Origin: Sporocytophaga myxococcoides DSM 11118
Lineage (GTDB): Bacteria; Bacteroidota; Bacteroidia; Cytophagales; Cytophagaceae
Direction: 5' to 3'
Assembly: GCF_000426725.1 (NCBI RefSeq)
Contig: NZ_KE384560.1
Coordinates: 1,076,960-1,140,959, forward strand
DNA length: 64,000 bases
Under the pieces are notes generated by a model. The model saw only the letters and a program-made list of their open reading frames with translations. It was not told where the DNA came from and searched no databases. Made by a program: the position numbers and the translations under genes. Shown piece by piece: positions 1 to 8,147 of the stretch; position 1 is the first letter of the stretch; each line of letters begins with the position of its first letter.

Positions 1-56
1 CTTGAATGTTTACTGCTAAGTTTTTGGCATCCAGCGAGTAAACCGGTTTAAATGAT

Positions 57-89
57 AATCGTATAATTCATTAATTAATTTATACGATT
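57..89 (+). promoter_or_regulatory. Leader inverted repeat before the first gene
   Basis: A perfect 10-bp inverted repeat, AATCGTATAA (57-66) and TTATACGATT (80-89), with a 13-base loop. It ends on the base before the ATG at 90. It could be a leader hairpin that occludes the start or a regulator-binding dyad; the sequence does not decide. Confidence 0.5.
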
Positions 90-575
90 ATGAGAGTTTT
101 AAAACTGTTCTTTTTATTTTGCTTTATAGTTCAAATTGCTGATGCCCAAAGCTTTCAGACTGGGGATGCAAATTTGGATGCAGCCCTGAGAGATTTTAAT
201 ATTCACTCAAAGACTGATTTGAGCTTATTTAAGAGGAAAATCAGTGTTGATTTTGGTTTGTCGGAGGGACGAATAGATCATTTGCTGATTTCGTATAAGA
301 TGGAACCCGCAGATTTATTATTAGTTTTAGAGACTTCTCGTCATTGTAGCAAGCCTGTTGAAAAAGTAATAGAGTGTTATGAAGGACATAAAGGTAACGG
401 ATGGGGTGTAATAGCCAAAGATCTGGGTATTAAACCTGGATCTCCCGAATTCCATGCTATGAAAAAAAATCTAAAGTATAAATGCAAAGGGGATAAAGAT
501 TATAAGGGACATGAAAATCATGAGGGGCATGGCAATGGTAAAGGTCACGGCAAAGGAAAAGGGAAGAGGAGATAA
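90..575 (+). CDS. Small secreted protein with Gly/Lys/His-rich tail
   Basis: I do not recognise a named family. The 161-residue product begins with a clear signal peptide (basic MRVLK, hydrophobic core, cleavage after ADA at about residue 19), so it is exported. The middle (about 35-125) is mixed-charge and probably helical, with Cys95 near the middle and a second Cys in the tail region. The last 30 residues are dominated by Gly, Lys and His (GHENHEGHGNGKGHGKGKGK), suggesting metal or polyanion binding, but this is inference. The ATG at 90 sits directly after an inverted repeat and a strong terminator follows, so it is probably monocistronic. The next gene encodes a copper-binding protein, which makes metal binding worth considering. 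Confidence 0.65.
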   Translation: MRVLKLFFLFCFIVQIADAQSFQTGDANLDAALRDFNIHSKTDLSLFKRKISVDFGLSEGRIDHLLISYKMEPADLLLVLETSRHCSKPVEKVIECYEGHKGNGWGVIAKDLGIKPGSPEFHAMKKNLKYKCKGDKDYKGHENHEGHGNGKGHGKGKGKRR

Positions 576-597
576 ATTTAAAAATAAATAAAATATT

Positions 598-631
598 AAG
601 CTCAATGCTGAAATGGCATTGAGCTTTTTTT
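598..631 (+). terminator. Rho-independent terminator
   Basis: An 11-bp perfect stem, AAGCTCAATGC (598-608) with GCATTGAGCTT (616-626), a 7-base loop and a T-tract to 631. It terminates the preceding secreted-protein gene. Confidence 0.85.
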
Positions 632-700
632 ATGCAATGCTGAGTGTATTAAATGACAACTGTTTTGCCCTTACTTACTGCCGGATTAACATTCCTATAA

Positions 701-729
701 ATTGGTGGTTTTATTTATAAACCACCAAT
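701..729 (+). promoter_or_regulatory. Leader inverted repeat before the copper-protein gene
   Basis: A perfect 11-bp inverted repeat, ATTGGTGGTTT (701-711) and AAACCACCAAT (719-729), with a 7-base loop. It ends 11 bases before the ATG at 741. The position fits a metalloregulator operator or a translation-blocking hairpin; I cannot tell which. Confidence 0.55.
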
Positions 730-740
730 GGAAAAACAAC

Positions 741-1088
741 ATGTTAAATCAAAATGACCTTGCTTTAATAGAAATTTTAAATGACTGCGGAGCCGTCTGC
801 GAAATGTGTGCTACAGCTTGTCTCAGAGAAGATAATGTAAAAATGCTGACAAAATGTATTGAGCTTGACAGAGACTGTGCGGATATTTGCAGAACCGCAG
901 CGGCGCTTTTAAGAAGAGATTCCAGAATTGCACATCAGTATCTTTTATTGTGTGAAGAAATCTGTAGAATGTGTGCTGAGGAATGCAAAAAACACTCTTC
1001 TATGCGTCATTGTAAAGAATGTGCAGAAGAGTGTCAGCGCTGTGCTGAAGCTTGTCATGAACTTCATGAACCTATTTTGCAAAAGTAA
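741..1088 (+). CDS. Four-helix bundle copper-binding protein (DUF326/Csp type)
   Basis: A 115-residue cytosolic protein with 16 cysteines arranged along predicted helices as C-x3-C-x2-C-x3-C and C-x2-C-x3-C motifs (CGAVCEMCATAC near the N-terminus, CRMCAEEC and CQRCAEAC later). This is the pattern of the DUF326/Csp copper-storage family, in which Cys residues line a four-helix bundle and bind many Cu(I) ions. No signal peptide is visible, so it resembles the cytosolic Csp3 group. An in-frame TTG at 702 would extend the product by 13 residues but lies inside the inverted repeat; the ATG at 741 gives the usual N-terminus. A bidirectional terminator follows. The family call is firm; copper as the ligand rests on family knowledge. 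Confidence 0.85.
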   Translation: MLNQNDLALIEILNDCGAVCEMCATACLREDNVKMLTKCIELDRDCADICRTAAALLRRDSRIAHQYLLLCEEICRMCAEECKKHSSMRHCKECAEECQRCAEACHELHEPILQK

Positions 1089-1093
1089 TATCT

Positions 1094-1119
1094 AAGGCTG
1101 TTTAATATTAAACAGCCTT
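1094..1119. terminator. Bidirectional terminator between convergent genes
   Basis: A perfect 26-base palindrome with arms AAGGCTGTTTAAT and ATTAAACAGCCTT, A/T-rich on both sides. It lies between the stop of the copper-protein gene (1088) and the stop of the opposite-strand nucleosidase gene (1123), so it can serve both. Confidence 0.8.
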
Positions 1120-1122
1120 TAT

Positions 1123-1881
1123 TTATTCATTTATCTTTGACAGAATCTTGCTTACCACTCCAAGTGTATAATACTTGGCAACATTTTCAATGTATTTGGA
1201 GAAATCTATGGGAGCATGATCATTTGCTGAATCTGAAATAGTTCTTACAACAATGTAGGGGATATTAAATTCATAACAGATCTGTCCAACAGCACCACCT
1301 TCCATTTCTACACATAAAGCATCTGGCAATTCCTTCTGTATTTTATTCAGTTGCTGTGCAGAGCCAATAAACTGATCTCCGCAACATATCTGTCCACTAT
1401 AAACAGCAGGGCTGTCAAGAGAAAACTGATCTATATATTCCCTGTCAATATATTTTTGGAAATCATCCTGAAGAAACTCTTCGCAACAGGAAACAGCAGA
1501 GCAGACAAGCGAATCATGGCATGGGAATATTGCCTTATCTAGCAAAGGTGCTTCAAATTGAGGAAATAAAGGACGGGCGTCAAGATCATGTTGAGTTGCT
1601 TCTGTTGCTACTACTATATCTCCGACTTTTAATTTTGTATTAACAGCGCCTGCCACTCCTGCAACAATAAGACGATCTATTCCGAAGCGCTCAATCATAA
1701 TTGCAGCAGTTACAGATGAGGCTACTTTACCAATACGAGAAAGCGCAACCACACATTCGTGACCATTGAGTGTTCCTTTATAGAAATTTCTACGGCCCGA
1801 TTCATACACTGATTCTATATTCATATTGGAAATGATCAGCTCGATTTCCTCTGGCATTGGTACAAGTATTCCCGTAAGCAT
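1123..1881 (-). CDS. mtnN: 5'-methylthioadenosine/S-adenosylhomocysteine nucleosidase
   Basis: A phosphorylase-superfamily enzyme of 252 residues that hydrolyses the N-glycosidic bond of methylthioadenosine and S-adenosylhomocysteine, recycling by-products of SAM use. The family features visible are the N-terminal GILVPMPEE with the conserved acidic residue, VAGVAGAVN after the core sheet, the substrate-site CVEMEGGAVGQ, and RTISDSAN carrying the catalytic Asp. It is slightly longer than the usual 230-odd residues because of an insert around 105-160. The longest frame begins with a TTG at 1887; the ATG at 1881 is the better start. The gene begins 29 bases after the stop of the large secreted-protein gene on the same strand, so read-through is possible although the functions are unrelated. 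Confidence 0.88.
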   Translation of the reverse strand: MLTGILVPMPEEIELIISNMNIESVYESGRRNFYKGTLNGHECVVALSRIGKVASSVTAAIMIERFGIDRLIVAGVAGAVNTKLKVGDIVVATEATQHDLDARPLFPQFEAPLLDKAIFPCHDSLVCSAVSCCEEFLQDDFQKYIDREYIDQFSLDSPAVYSGQICCGDQFIGSAQQLNKIQKELPDALCVEMEGGAVGQICYEFNIPYIVVRTISDSANDHAPIDFSKYIENVAKYYTLGVVSKILSKINE

Positions 1882-1910
1882 AGTCAATTTTATTTAAATA
1901 ATTTTAAAAG

Positions 1911-4900
1911 TTAATATTTCAACTCAACAAATCCTTTTATTATGCTGTCTCCATTGTAGAAAACATAATAATAGGTTCCGGCCTGAAGCTGCAACCCCTC
2001 TTCAGTGGTGCCATTCCAGTTGTTTGCATAGCTTTTTCTGCTATACCATACCTGGCCAAAACGATCAAATATTTCCAGTTTATTTTCTTCTTTGTTATTG
2101 ATTCCTCGAATAACGAAATAATCATTCATTCCATCGTTATTGGGGGTAATAATACTCGGAGCTTCCAGGCGATCGTGGTTGGTTAGCTGTATCAGGTAGT
2201 CTTCTGTTTCTCCTGTTTCACCCTGAGAGATACATCCTTGTGAAGAAGTAAAAGCACCGGTAGTACGCATACGCACTCTGAGTCTTCTTGCTCCTGCAAA
2301 ATCAGCATTGCTTGATATGGAAAGATTCTGAAGTGTTATTACTGAATCTTTACCGAAAGATGAAGTAAGGAATTCACCTGCATCATCAAACTCTCCGTTG
2401 TTATTGTAATCTATCCAGATGGCGCTGTAATAAGTGGGAGAGGAAAGCTTATAACTGGATGTATGAATCTCTGCATTATAAATATCTCCCAGGAAAATTT
2501 TTGTACTTATCTCCGATTGGGTATAATCCGAATAACCACTTGGATTACATCCTGAATCTTTGTTACCTATTGATGCCAGTCTGAAATAATCAATCTGTCC
2601 TCCAGCGCAAGGTTCAAATGCTGTAGAAGCGGGGCAGGAGGTGCCCGGAAGAATTACAGTTGATCCTCTATTAATTTTAACTTCAAAGTTGACAGTGTCA
2701 TATGGACTTCCTTCCGGGGTAAAAATGAAGCATCGCAGATTGCCGTTTTCAGAATTTTTATTAAAACCTATTGCAATTGTAGGGCCCGTTTTGTTAGGAA
2801 AAACAACATTTTCGTCTGAGTATTCCCAGTCATATGTATGTCCGCTTAACTGAGGCACTATTGAATACGCCTGCAAGGTATTTTCAGCAACAATTTCTCT
2901 TCCTGAAATAGATAAGATAGGCCCTTTTACTTTCAGTTGTCTTTCAATAGTAGCTGGGAGATAATTCTGATTCCCTTCCTGGTGAGCAATTATAGAAGTA
3001 CTTCCTATACCAGTGAGAGTGACCACACTTCCTGATGTTGAGGCGACAGCAAGATTAGAACTTTCAAATTGTAAAGGTAAACCGGAAGATGAAGTTGCAT
3101 TTAAGGTAAAAGGTGGTTCTCCATAAGTGCGCTCTGCCATTGGCTCAAAGGTTATTAATTGATTAGCCTTGTTTACATTTAAGATTCTATAAACAACATT
3201 TGATGGAAAATAATTCTTGTCTCCGTCGCACCAAGCACTGATCGTAACAAAACCTGCTCCGGTAATTGTAATAACATTTCCAGAGGTAGTAGCTATAGTT
3301 TGAATTTCACTGTAAAGGGTAATAGGAAGACCTGCACTCGACTTGAAATCAGGTACAAATGGAGCATCACCATATGTTTTTGTGGGAATATTTTCAAAGG
3401 TTAATTCTTGTTGTGCCTTGTTAACTGTAAAATCTCTGGGTGTTGATGAGCCGGGAAAATAATTTTCATTGCCTCCTGCATTTGCTGTTAACATAGTAAA
3501 GCCTGCTCCTGTAATATTTGCTATTGCTCCTGAAAATTTAACAACAGAGGTATCAGAGCTTGTAAAAGTTATAGGCATTCCTGAATTAACGGAAGCTTCC
3601 AGTGTAAAAGGCTTATCCCCATATGTCATTTGTAAAAGTGGGTTAAAAGTAAACACAGGTTCAATTCTGCTATCGTACTTTGCAATAAACAGGTCACCAT
3701 TGTTCCCTGAGAAAAAAGCCTGTTTTTGCTGGTCAGGATCGAAGTTACCGCTACCATTGACAGCTCCGCCGATAAATATTTTTCCTTTGCCATTAATAGC
3801 TAATGCAGATACAGTATCGTTGAGATTTCCTCCCATATTTTCAGCCCATATAAATTTACCCTCTTGAGAATATTTGGCCATTACTATATCAGTTGCTAAT
3901 CCATTTAATGTGCTTGAATTTGAATTGACCGGATCTGGATCTAATCTGTTTTGAAAAACTCCGGCAAGGTAAATGGTACCTGATGATGAAGCAGCCACAT
4001 TTAATCCACGAGTCACAGCACCACTTCCAATGACAAGTGACCACCTGTAGGTTCCAAGTGCATCAAACTGAGCAAGGAGGATATTGCAGGAAGATTTTGG
4101 ACTGATGTTATTAGTGACAAATGATGGATCTATGTCTGTCTGTGTTTCCAATGATCCTGTAATGGTAATGTAACCAGAGTTATCAATACAAAGATCATGG
4201 ATCATGTTGGTCTTTCCGGAAAAATTATTTTGAAATGTGTTGATCCATTCCAGCGTTCCTGTCTGAGAATACTTTGCAAGAAAGACAGAACCATAGTTGC
4301 TTTTTTGATCATTAGCGGTTTCAGTAATATCAAAATCTACTGATTCTATAAAATAACCTGTTGTATAGATACTTCCCTTAGAATCTGTAATATGAGCCGT
4401 AATTTCACATTCTGCATTAAAACCGGTCATTATTCCGCCCCATTTAATTTCTCCTGTGGTTCCACTGTATACTGAAATGAAAGAAGAAGTTTGTCCTCTG
4501 CTTTGTTTATAATAACCCTTGCTGTTAAGGTCTAAATCAATCTGGTTTAACTGATTTTTAGATATCCAATTTCCGGTTAAAGTAATGTTGCCGGACTCTT
4601 CAGTTGATATACCAATTCCCACATTATCTGAAGAGGATTTTACCATGCCAGACCAGATTAATGAACCATCGGTTCCTTTATATTTAGCGACAAAAGTTTG
4701 TTTGACATTAAATTCCCCAAAAAGGCTGCGGATGCCTTCTCCAGGATCGACGTCTATATTTCCCTGGAAATAACCGGTGATGTATACATTACCATCTTTA
4801 TCAACGCAAATACTTTTACCTTCATCGTCCTGTGAGGATCCGAGTCCAAAGGCCCAGGCTAGTTTCCCGTCTTGATTATATTTGGCAACAAAGATATCTT

Positions 4901-5138
4901 TTTCACCATGTCCTACTATAAATTTATTGGTGTTATCTGGGTCAAAATCAAGTCCGGAGCCGGTATAATAACCTGTAGCTATAATACTTCCATCACCATC
5001 AAGAACAAAGTCATTTGTTTGCTGAAGTAAGCCCTGGCCTTCATAAATGGAGAATCCCCAGTCAAACTTACTATGCTGAGCTTTTAATCCTGTGATGGAA
5101 AGCAATAAAAGGATAATTAAGAAAAATTTACTTTTCAT
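1911..5138 (-). CDS. Large secreted mosaic protein with type B T9SS sorting domain
   Basis: A predicted exported, surface-attached protein of 1075 residues. In order it has a signal peptide (MKSKFFLIILLLLSITGLKAQ), about 470 residues of SBBP-like beta-propeller repeats (recurring phrases such as GNVYITGYF and DFDPDN), three MBG-like Ig repeats of about 78 residues (about 493-740, each starting with a YGD/E-x-PF phrase), a PKD-like segment, a GEVED-type domain (about 833-983, with the IDYNNNGEFDDAGEF loop), and a C-terminal gliding-motility/CHU_C-type sorting domain (about 996-1075, TPNNDGMNDYF, FDRFGQVWY, GTYYYVF). The C-terminal domain marks it as a type IX secretion substrate. I chose the ATG at 5138 rather than 5156 because it places the signal peptide at the N-terminus. 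Its ligand or biological target cannot be read from sequence. Confidence 0.85.
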   Translation of the reverse strand: MKSKFFLIILLLLSITGLKAQHSKFDWGFSIYEGQGLLQQTNDFVLDGDGSIIATGYYTGSGLDFDPDNTNKFIVGHGEKDIFVAKYNQDGKLAWAFGLGSSQDDEGKSICVDKDGNVYITGYFQGNIDVDPGEGIRSLFGEFNVKQTFVAKYKGTDGSLIWSGMVKSSSDNVGIGISTEESGNITLTGNWISKNQLNQIDLDLNSKGYYKQSRGQTSSFISVYSGTTGEIKWGGIMTGFNAECEITAHITDSKGSIYTTGYFIESVDFDITETANDQKSNYGSVFLAKYSQTGTLEWINTFQNNFSGKTNMIHDLCIDNSGYITITGSLETQTDIDPSFVTNNISPKSSCNILLAQFDALGTYRWSLVIGSGAVTRGLNVAASSSGTIYLAGVFQNRLDPDPVNSNSSTLNGLATDIVMAKYSQEGKFIWAENMGGNLNDTVSALAINGKGKIFIGGAVNGSGNFDPDQQKQAFFSGNNGDLFIAKYDSRIEPVFTFNPLLQMTYGDKPFTLEASVNSGMPITFTSSDTSVVKFSGAIANITGAGFTMLTANAGGNENYFPGSSTPRDFTVNKAQQELTFENIPTKTYGDAPFVPDFKSSAGLPITLYSEIQTIATTSGNVITITGAGFVTISAWCDGDKNYFPSNVVYRILNVNKANQLITFEPMAERTYGEPPFTLNATSSSGLPLQFESSNLAVASTSGSVVTLTGIGSTSIIAHQEGNQNYLPATIERQLKVKGPILSISGREIVAENTLQAYSIVPQLSGHTYDWEYSDENVVFPNKTGPTIAIGFNKNSENGNLRCFIFTPEGSPYDTVNFEVKINRGSTVILPGTSCPASTAFEPCAGGQIDYFRLASIGNKDSGCNPSGYSDYTQSEISTKIFLGDIYNAEIHTSSYKLSSPTYYSAIWIDYNNNGEFDDAGEFLTSSFGKDSVITLQNLSISSNADFAGARRLRVRMRTTGAFTSSQGCISQGETGETEDYLIQLTNHDRLEAPSIITPNNDGMNDYFVIRGINNKEENKLEIFDRFGQVWYSRKSYANNWNGTTEEGLQLQAGTYYYVFYNGDSIIKGFVELKY

Positions 5139-5333
5139 TTGTAAAGACAATGTCATTTGAAAAATAGACTAAATTTATATATTCAAAAATACGATTTTTA
5201 GACCGCTTGACAATGAGTTTTATAAAGAGTCTTGAAAGATTGATTTTGGGAAGATTAAAAGTTTTAGTTATTGATTTATAGTATTTTAGGTTTTGTTGGA
5301 TGTAAGCTTATAAAACTTTCAGATCTAAAGTAA

Positions 5334-5780
5334 ATGGAAGCAGTTATATTTTGTGGTATTCAGGCTTCTGGAAAATCCACTTTTTTCAAGGATAAGTTTT
5401 TTAAAACGCACGTGCGCATTTCTATGGATTTGCTAAGGACAAGAAACAGAGAAAGGCTTTTTCTGGAAACCTGTTTGAAAACACAACAGCCTTTTGTGGT
5501 TGAAAATACAAATCCTACAAGAGTAGATAGAGAGAAGTATATATCAATGGCCAGGGAAAGAGATTATAAGGTCATAGGTTATTATTTCAAAACAAACCTG
5601 AAAGATGCTCTTGAAAGGAATAGCTGTAGAGATGGCAAGGAGTGTGTACCAGAAGTAGGAATAAAAGCCACATTGAAAAAGTTTGAACTACCTTCTCTTG
5701 ATGAAGGCTTTGATAAGTTGTATTGTGTTGAAATTATTAATGGGGAATTTATATTAAAAGATTGGTCAGATGAAGTTTGA
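5334..5780 (+). CDS. Polynucleotide-kinase-like P-loop kinase
   Basis: A compact 148-residue P-loop kinase. Walker A is GIQASGKST (residues 8-16). It is followed by D32-L-L-R35, the D-x-x-R spacing of the general base and acceptor-phosphate-binding residues in T4 Pnk-type 5'-kinases. A NTNPTR segment (about 60) and an Arg-containing lid (about 99-113, ending in VPEV) also fit that group. The predicted reaction is phosphate transfer from ATP to a 5'-hydroxyl polynucleotide end; the substrate is inferred. The last 11 bases overlap the start of the Thg1-like gene, so the two are translationally coupled, which points to an RNA-end-processing pair. No phosphatase or ligase domain is attached. A small-molecule kinase remains possible. 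Confidence 0.72.
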   Translation: MEAVIFCGIQASGKSTFFKDKFFKTHVRISMDLLRTRNRERLFLETCLKTQQPFVVENTNPTRVDREKYISMARERDYKVIGYYFKTNLKDALERNSCRDGKECVPEVGIKATLKKFELPSLDEGFDKLYCVEIINGEFILKDWSDEV

Positions 5781-6540
5781 TGAATTGGATAGTAAGATGA
5801 GGGTTTATGAAACTGCTCATGATATATCCGTATTACCTGGTATTTACATGGTTGCCAGAATTGATGGGAGAGGCTTTACAAAACTTACAAAAGAAGTACA
5901 TCCGTTTGAAGCTCCTTTTGATGTGAGGTTCAGAGATTATATGATTGAAACGGTGAAACACCTTATGAACTGTGGCTTTAAGGTCATTTACGGATATACT
6001 GAAAGTGATGAAATATCACTGTTGTTTGATTTAAATGAAAATTTGTTTTCTCGCAAACACAGAAAGTATAACTCAATACTTGCAGGTGAAGCCAGTGCTA
6101 AATTTTCCTTACTTCTATGCGGGCTTGCAGCATTCGATTGCAGAATCTGCGAGTTGCCAAACAAGCAACTAGTGATAGATTATTTCAGATGGAGAAATGA
6201 AGATGCATACAGAAACTCTTTGAATGCCCATTGCTACTGGAGGTTGCGGAAAGACAATTTTACACAAGCCGATGCGACTAAAAAGATAGAAGGGATGAGT
6301 GTTGCGGAGAAGAATGAATTATTATTTTCTTATAATATAAACTTCAATGATTTGCCAGTCTGGCAGAAGAGGGGCATTGGGTTTTACTGGGAAATGGTCG
6401 ATAAGGAAGGCTTTAATCCTAAAACAAACCAGCAGGTGATATCTAAAAGAAGACAGCTAAAGGTAGATATGAAACTACCAATGAAAGATGAATATTCAAA
6501 GTTCATTTCGGACATCATTGAATTGAATAATATAGAATAA
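5770..6540 (+). CDS. Thg1-like 3'-5' nucleotidyltransferase (TLP)
   Basis: A 256-residue member of the tRNA-His guanylyltransferase (Thg1) superfamily, which adds nucleotides to RNA 5' ends in the 3'-5' direction. The metal-binding motifs are intact: RIDGRGF with D32, and TESDE with D80 and E81, in the places of D29, D76 and E77 of human Thg1. An AHCYWRLR segment near residue 157 is of the bacterial/archaeal Thg1-like type. Bacterial TLPs are known to repair 5'-truncated tRNAs. The ATG at 5770 lies inside the end of the upstream kinase gene (11-base overlap). A bidirectional terminator follows. The family is firm; whether it matures tRNA-His or repairs broken tRNA is not shown. Confidence 0.9.
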   Translation: MKFDELDSKMRVYETAHDISVLPGIYMVARIDGRGFTKLTKEVHPFEAPFDVRFRDYMIETVKHLMNCGFKVIYGYTESDEISLLFDLNENLFSRKHRKYNSILAGEASAKFSLLLCGLAAFDCRICELPNKQLVIDYFRWRNEDAYRNSLNAHCYWRLRKDNFTQADATKKIEGMSVAEKNELLFSYNINFNDLPVWQKRGIGFYWEMVDKEGFNPKTNQQVISKRRQLKVDMKLPMKDEYSKFISDIIELNNIE

Positions 6541-6579
6541 AAAGACAAAGCCCCTGTTTATTATCAGGGCTTTGTCTTT
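6541..6579. terminator. Bidirectional terminator
   Basis: A stem of about 15 bp, AAAGACAAAGCCC(C)TG with CAGGGCTTTGTCTTT and one bulged C, with A-rich and T-rich flanks. It lies between the convergent Thg1-like gene (stop 6540) and TPM gene (stop 6587). Confidence 0.85.
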
Positions 6580-6586
6580 TTAACTA

Positions 6587-7996
6587 TTACCAGCTTCCAC
6601 CAGCACCGCCACCACCAGATGATCCGCCTCCAAAGGAACTACTGCTACTACTGCTGCTTGATGAAGAACTGGAGCGCTCTTTTTGAGGGATAGTATATGT
6701 TTGTTTATAAGTATGATCACAGTTTTTGCATGCATAAACCTTTTCCCCGACCCCGGAACTGCTATAGGTAGCTGCTTTCAGTGTTCTATTTGATTTTAAA
6801 TAACCAGTAATGTATTTGCAGCCAGGGCAATTCGAATATTTGGAAAAGGTTCTTTCATATTTGTGAACCTTTTGTTCATCGTTATCTTCTGTAATCCACA
6901 CATCGTAATCAACGGATTTGATGCCTTCTTCAACAAGCTGTCCTTTATTCAAATACTGATCATCTGTCTCTTCATCCAGTTTGGTCATGGGTTTACCTAA
7001 GGAAGAAAATCTTGGAGCATTTCTTAAAAAATGTTTGCGTTTGTAATACCATATAAAGTAGGGTATAAATACAAATGGGAAGAAGATGATGTACAATGCA
7101 ATGGAAGAATGGCTATTCTTTAATTTGGTCAGTTCTACATAAGGATCATTGTCTTTGACATATTTATTAGTTTTACGACGGGAAACAACAGATAGTATAA
7201 GATACTGACTATAAAATAATAATATAAAAGACCAATGGCTGGATGAATCAAATATGATGTCAGGCATCATATAGTTAAGAAGTAATATTACTGGCACTGA
7301 ATATATAATTAGATAAAACCAAAGAGGATCGAGTGGGCGGCTTTCGATTTTACCATCAGTCTTAAATTTTTTAACCTTTGAGTTTCTTACAACCAATGTG
7401 ATGACGAGGCATAGAAAAGCCAGACCTGCATAGAATTTATAGTCGGGGATGCTTTTAAACAAAGCAGAGTTGTTTTCGCTCCTGATCGATTCAGCTACCT
7501 CAGGATCCGCAAGAATTTCGCTTAATTTGGCAAGGCCTGCAAGTATGCCACCACCAAAATTGCCTTCTTTAAAATGGGGTACCATTTCCTGTTGGCCAAT
7601 TCTGAAGAGTGTGACATCGGGAAGAGTTCCTTCCAGTCCATATCCTGTTTCAAACTCCCATCTTTTAGATTCCATTACTATGAGAAGTAGCAGACCATTG
7701 TTTTTATCTTTTTGGCCGATTCCCCAATGGTTAAACAACCTGTTTGCAAAATCCTTAGGTACCTGATCTCCGATGGATTGCAGCACCACTACTGCAATCT
7801 GAGCAGTAGTTTTATTTTCTACATCTGTAATAAGCGAATTGATAGCATTTACATCCTGTTCACTTAGAAGGTTGTCAGGATTGCTTAACCATCCACCATC
7901 TATATTTTTAGGATTAGGAACTGTTTCAATTGTGTATTCAGCTTTAAGTTGAAAAGATTGAAAAGCAATCAATAATAGAAAAATGTATTTGGCCAT
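6587..7996 (-). CDS. TPM-domain membrane protein (YgcG family) with zinc-ribbon
   Basis: A 469-residue membrane protein. It has a signal sequence (MAKYIFLLLIAFQSFQLKA), a TPM domain at about 30-170 (LLSEQDVNAINSLI, WGIGQKDKNNGLLLLI, FETGYGLEGTLPD), several hydrophobic helices (about 185-320), a CPGC...CKNC metal-binding pair (about 392-428), and the low-complexity C-terminus typical of the family: a run of Ser followed by FGGGSSGGGGAGGSW. TPM proteins have been linked to phosphatase activity in plants and to envelope functions in bacteria; the role here is unknown. The Cys4 zinc-ribbon between the membrane part and the Ser/Gly tail is an addition I do not associate with most YgcG proteins. 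Confidence 0.8.
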   Translation of the reverse strand: MAKYIFLLLIAFQSFQLKAEYTIETVPNPKNIDGGWLSNPDNLLSEQDVNAINSLITDVENKTTAQIAVVVLQSIGDQVPKDFANRLFNHWGIGQKDKNNGLLLLIVMESKRWEFETGYGLEGTLPDVTLFRIGQQEMVPHFKEGNFGGGILAGLAKLSEILADPEVAESIRSENNSALFKSIPDYKFYAGLAFLCLVITLVVRNSKVKKFKTDGKIESRPLDPLWFYLIIYSVPVILLLNYMMPDIIFDSSSHWSFILLFYSQYLILSVVSRRKTNKYVKDNDPYVELTKLKNSHSSIALYIIFFPFVFIPYFIWYYKRKHFLRNAPRFSSLGKPMTKLDEETDDQYLNKGQLVEEGIKSVDYDVWITEDNDEQKVHKYERTFSKYSNCPGCKYITGYLKSNRTLKAATYSSSGVGEKVYACKNCDHTYKQTYTIPQKERSSSSSSSSSSSSSFGGGSSGGGGAGGSW

Positions 7997-8018
7997 GATT
8001 AAATATTGTATCTTTAAA

Positions 8019-8055
8019 TTTACTGAATTTTTAAGGATAAAATAAATTCAGTAAA
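8019..8055 (-). promoter_or_regulatory. Leader inverted repeat before the TPM gene
   Basis: A perfect 12-bp inverted repeat, TTTACTGAATTT (8019-8030) and AAATTCAGTAAA (8044-8055), with a 13-base loop, 22 bases upstream of the TPM start. It has no T-tract on the minus strand, so it is not a good terminator for mobA; a leader hairpin or operator is more likely. Confidence 0.45.
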
Positions 8056-8147
8056 AAATGTAAGTCGCTGTGGGAATAGTAATTATAATGATGTTTGTAG
8101 TTTAAAAATCAACCATCATAAAAAAAGACTAGGTGGCGATTCGGAAC

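Noticed and set aside
1-51. A 16-residue open stretch ending in TAA at 49-51 that might be the end of an upstream gene
   Set aside because: Too short to show any family feature and equally likely to be chance; the region directly after it is the leader of the next gene.
702-740. TTG start that would add 13 residues to the copper-binding protein
   Set aside because: It lies within a perfect inverted repeat, and the added residues do not resemble the family; the ATG at 741 is better.
6590-6670. Ser/Gly low-complexity coding stretch considered as a sequencing artefact
   Set aside because: A Ser run followed by a Gly-rich end is typical of YgcG/TPM proteins, and the frame continues normally upstream.
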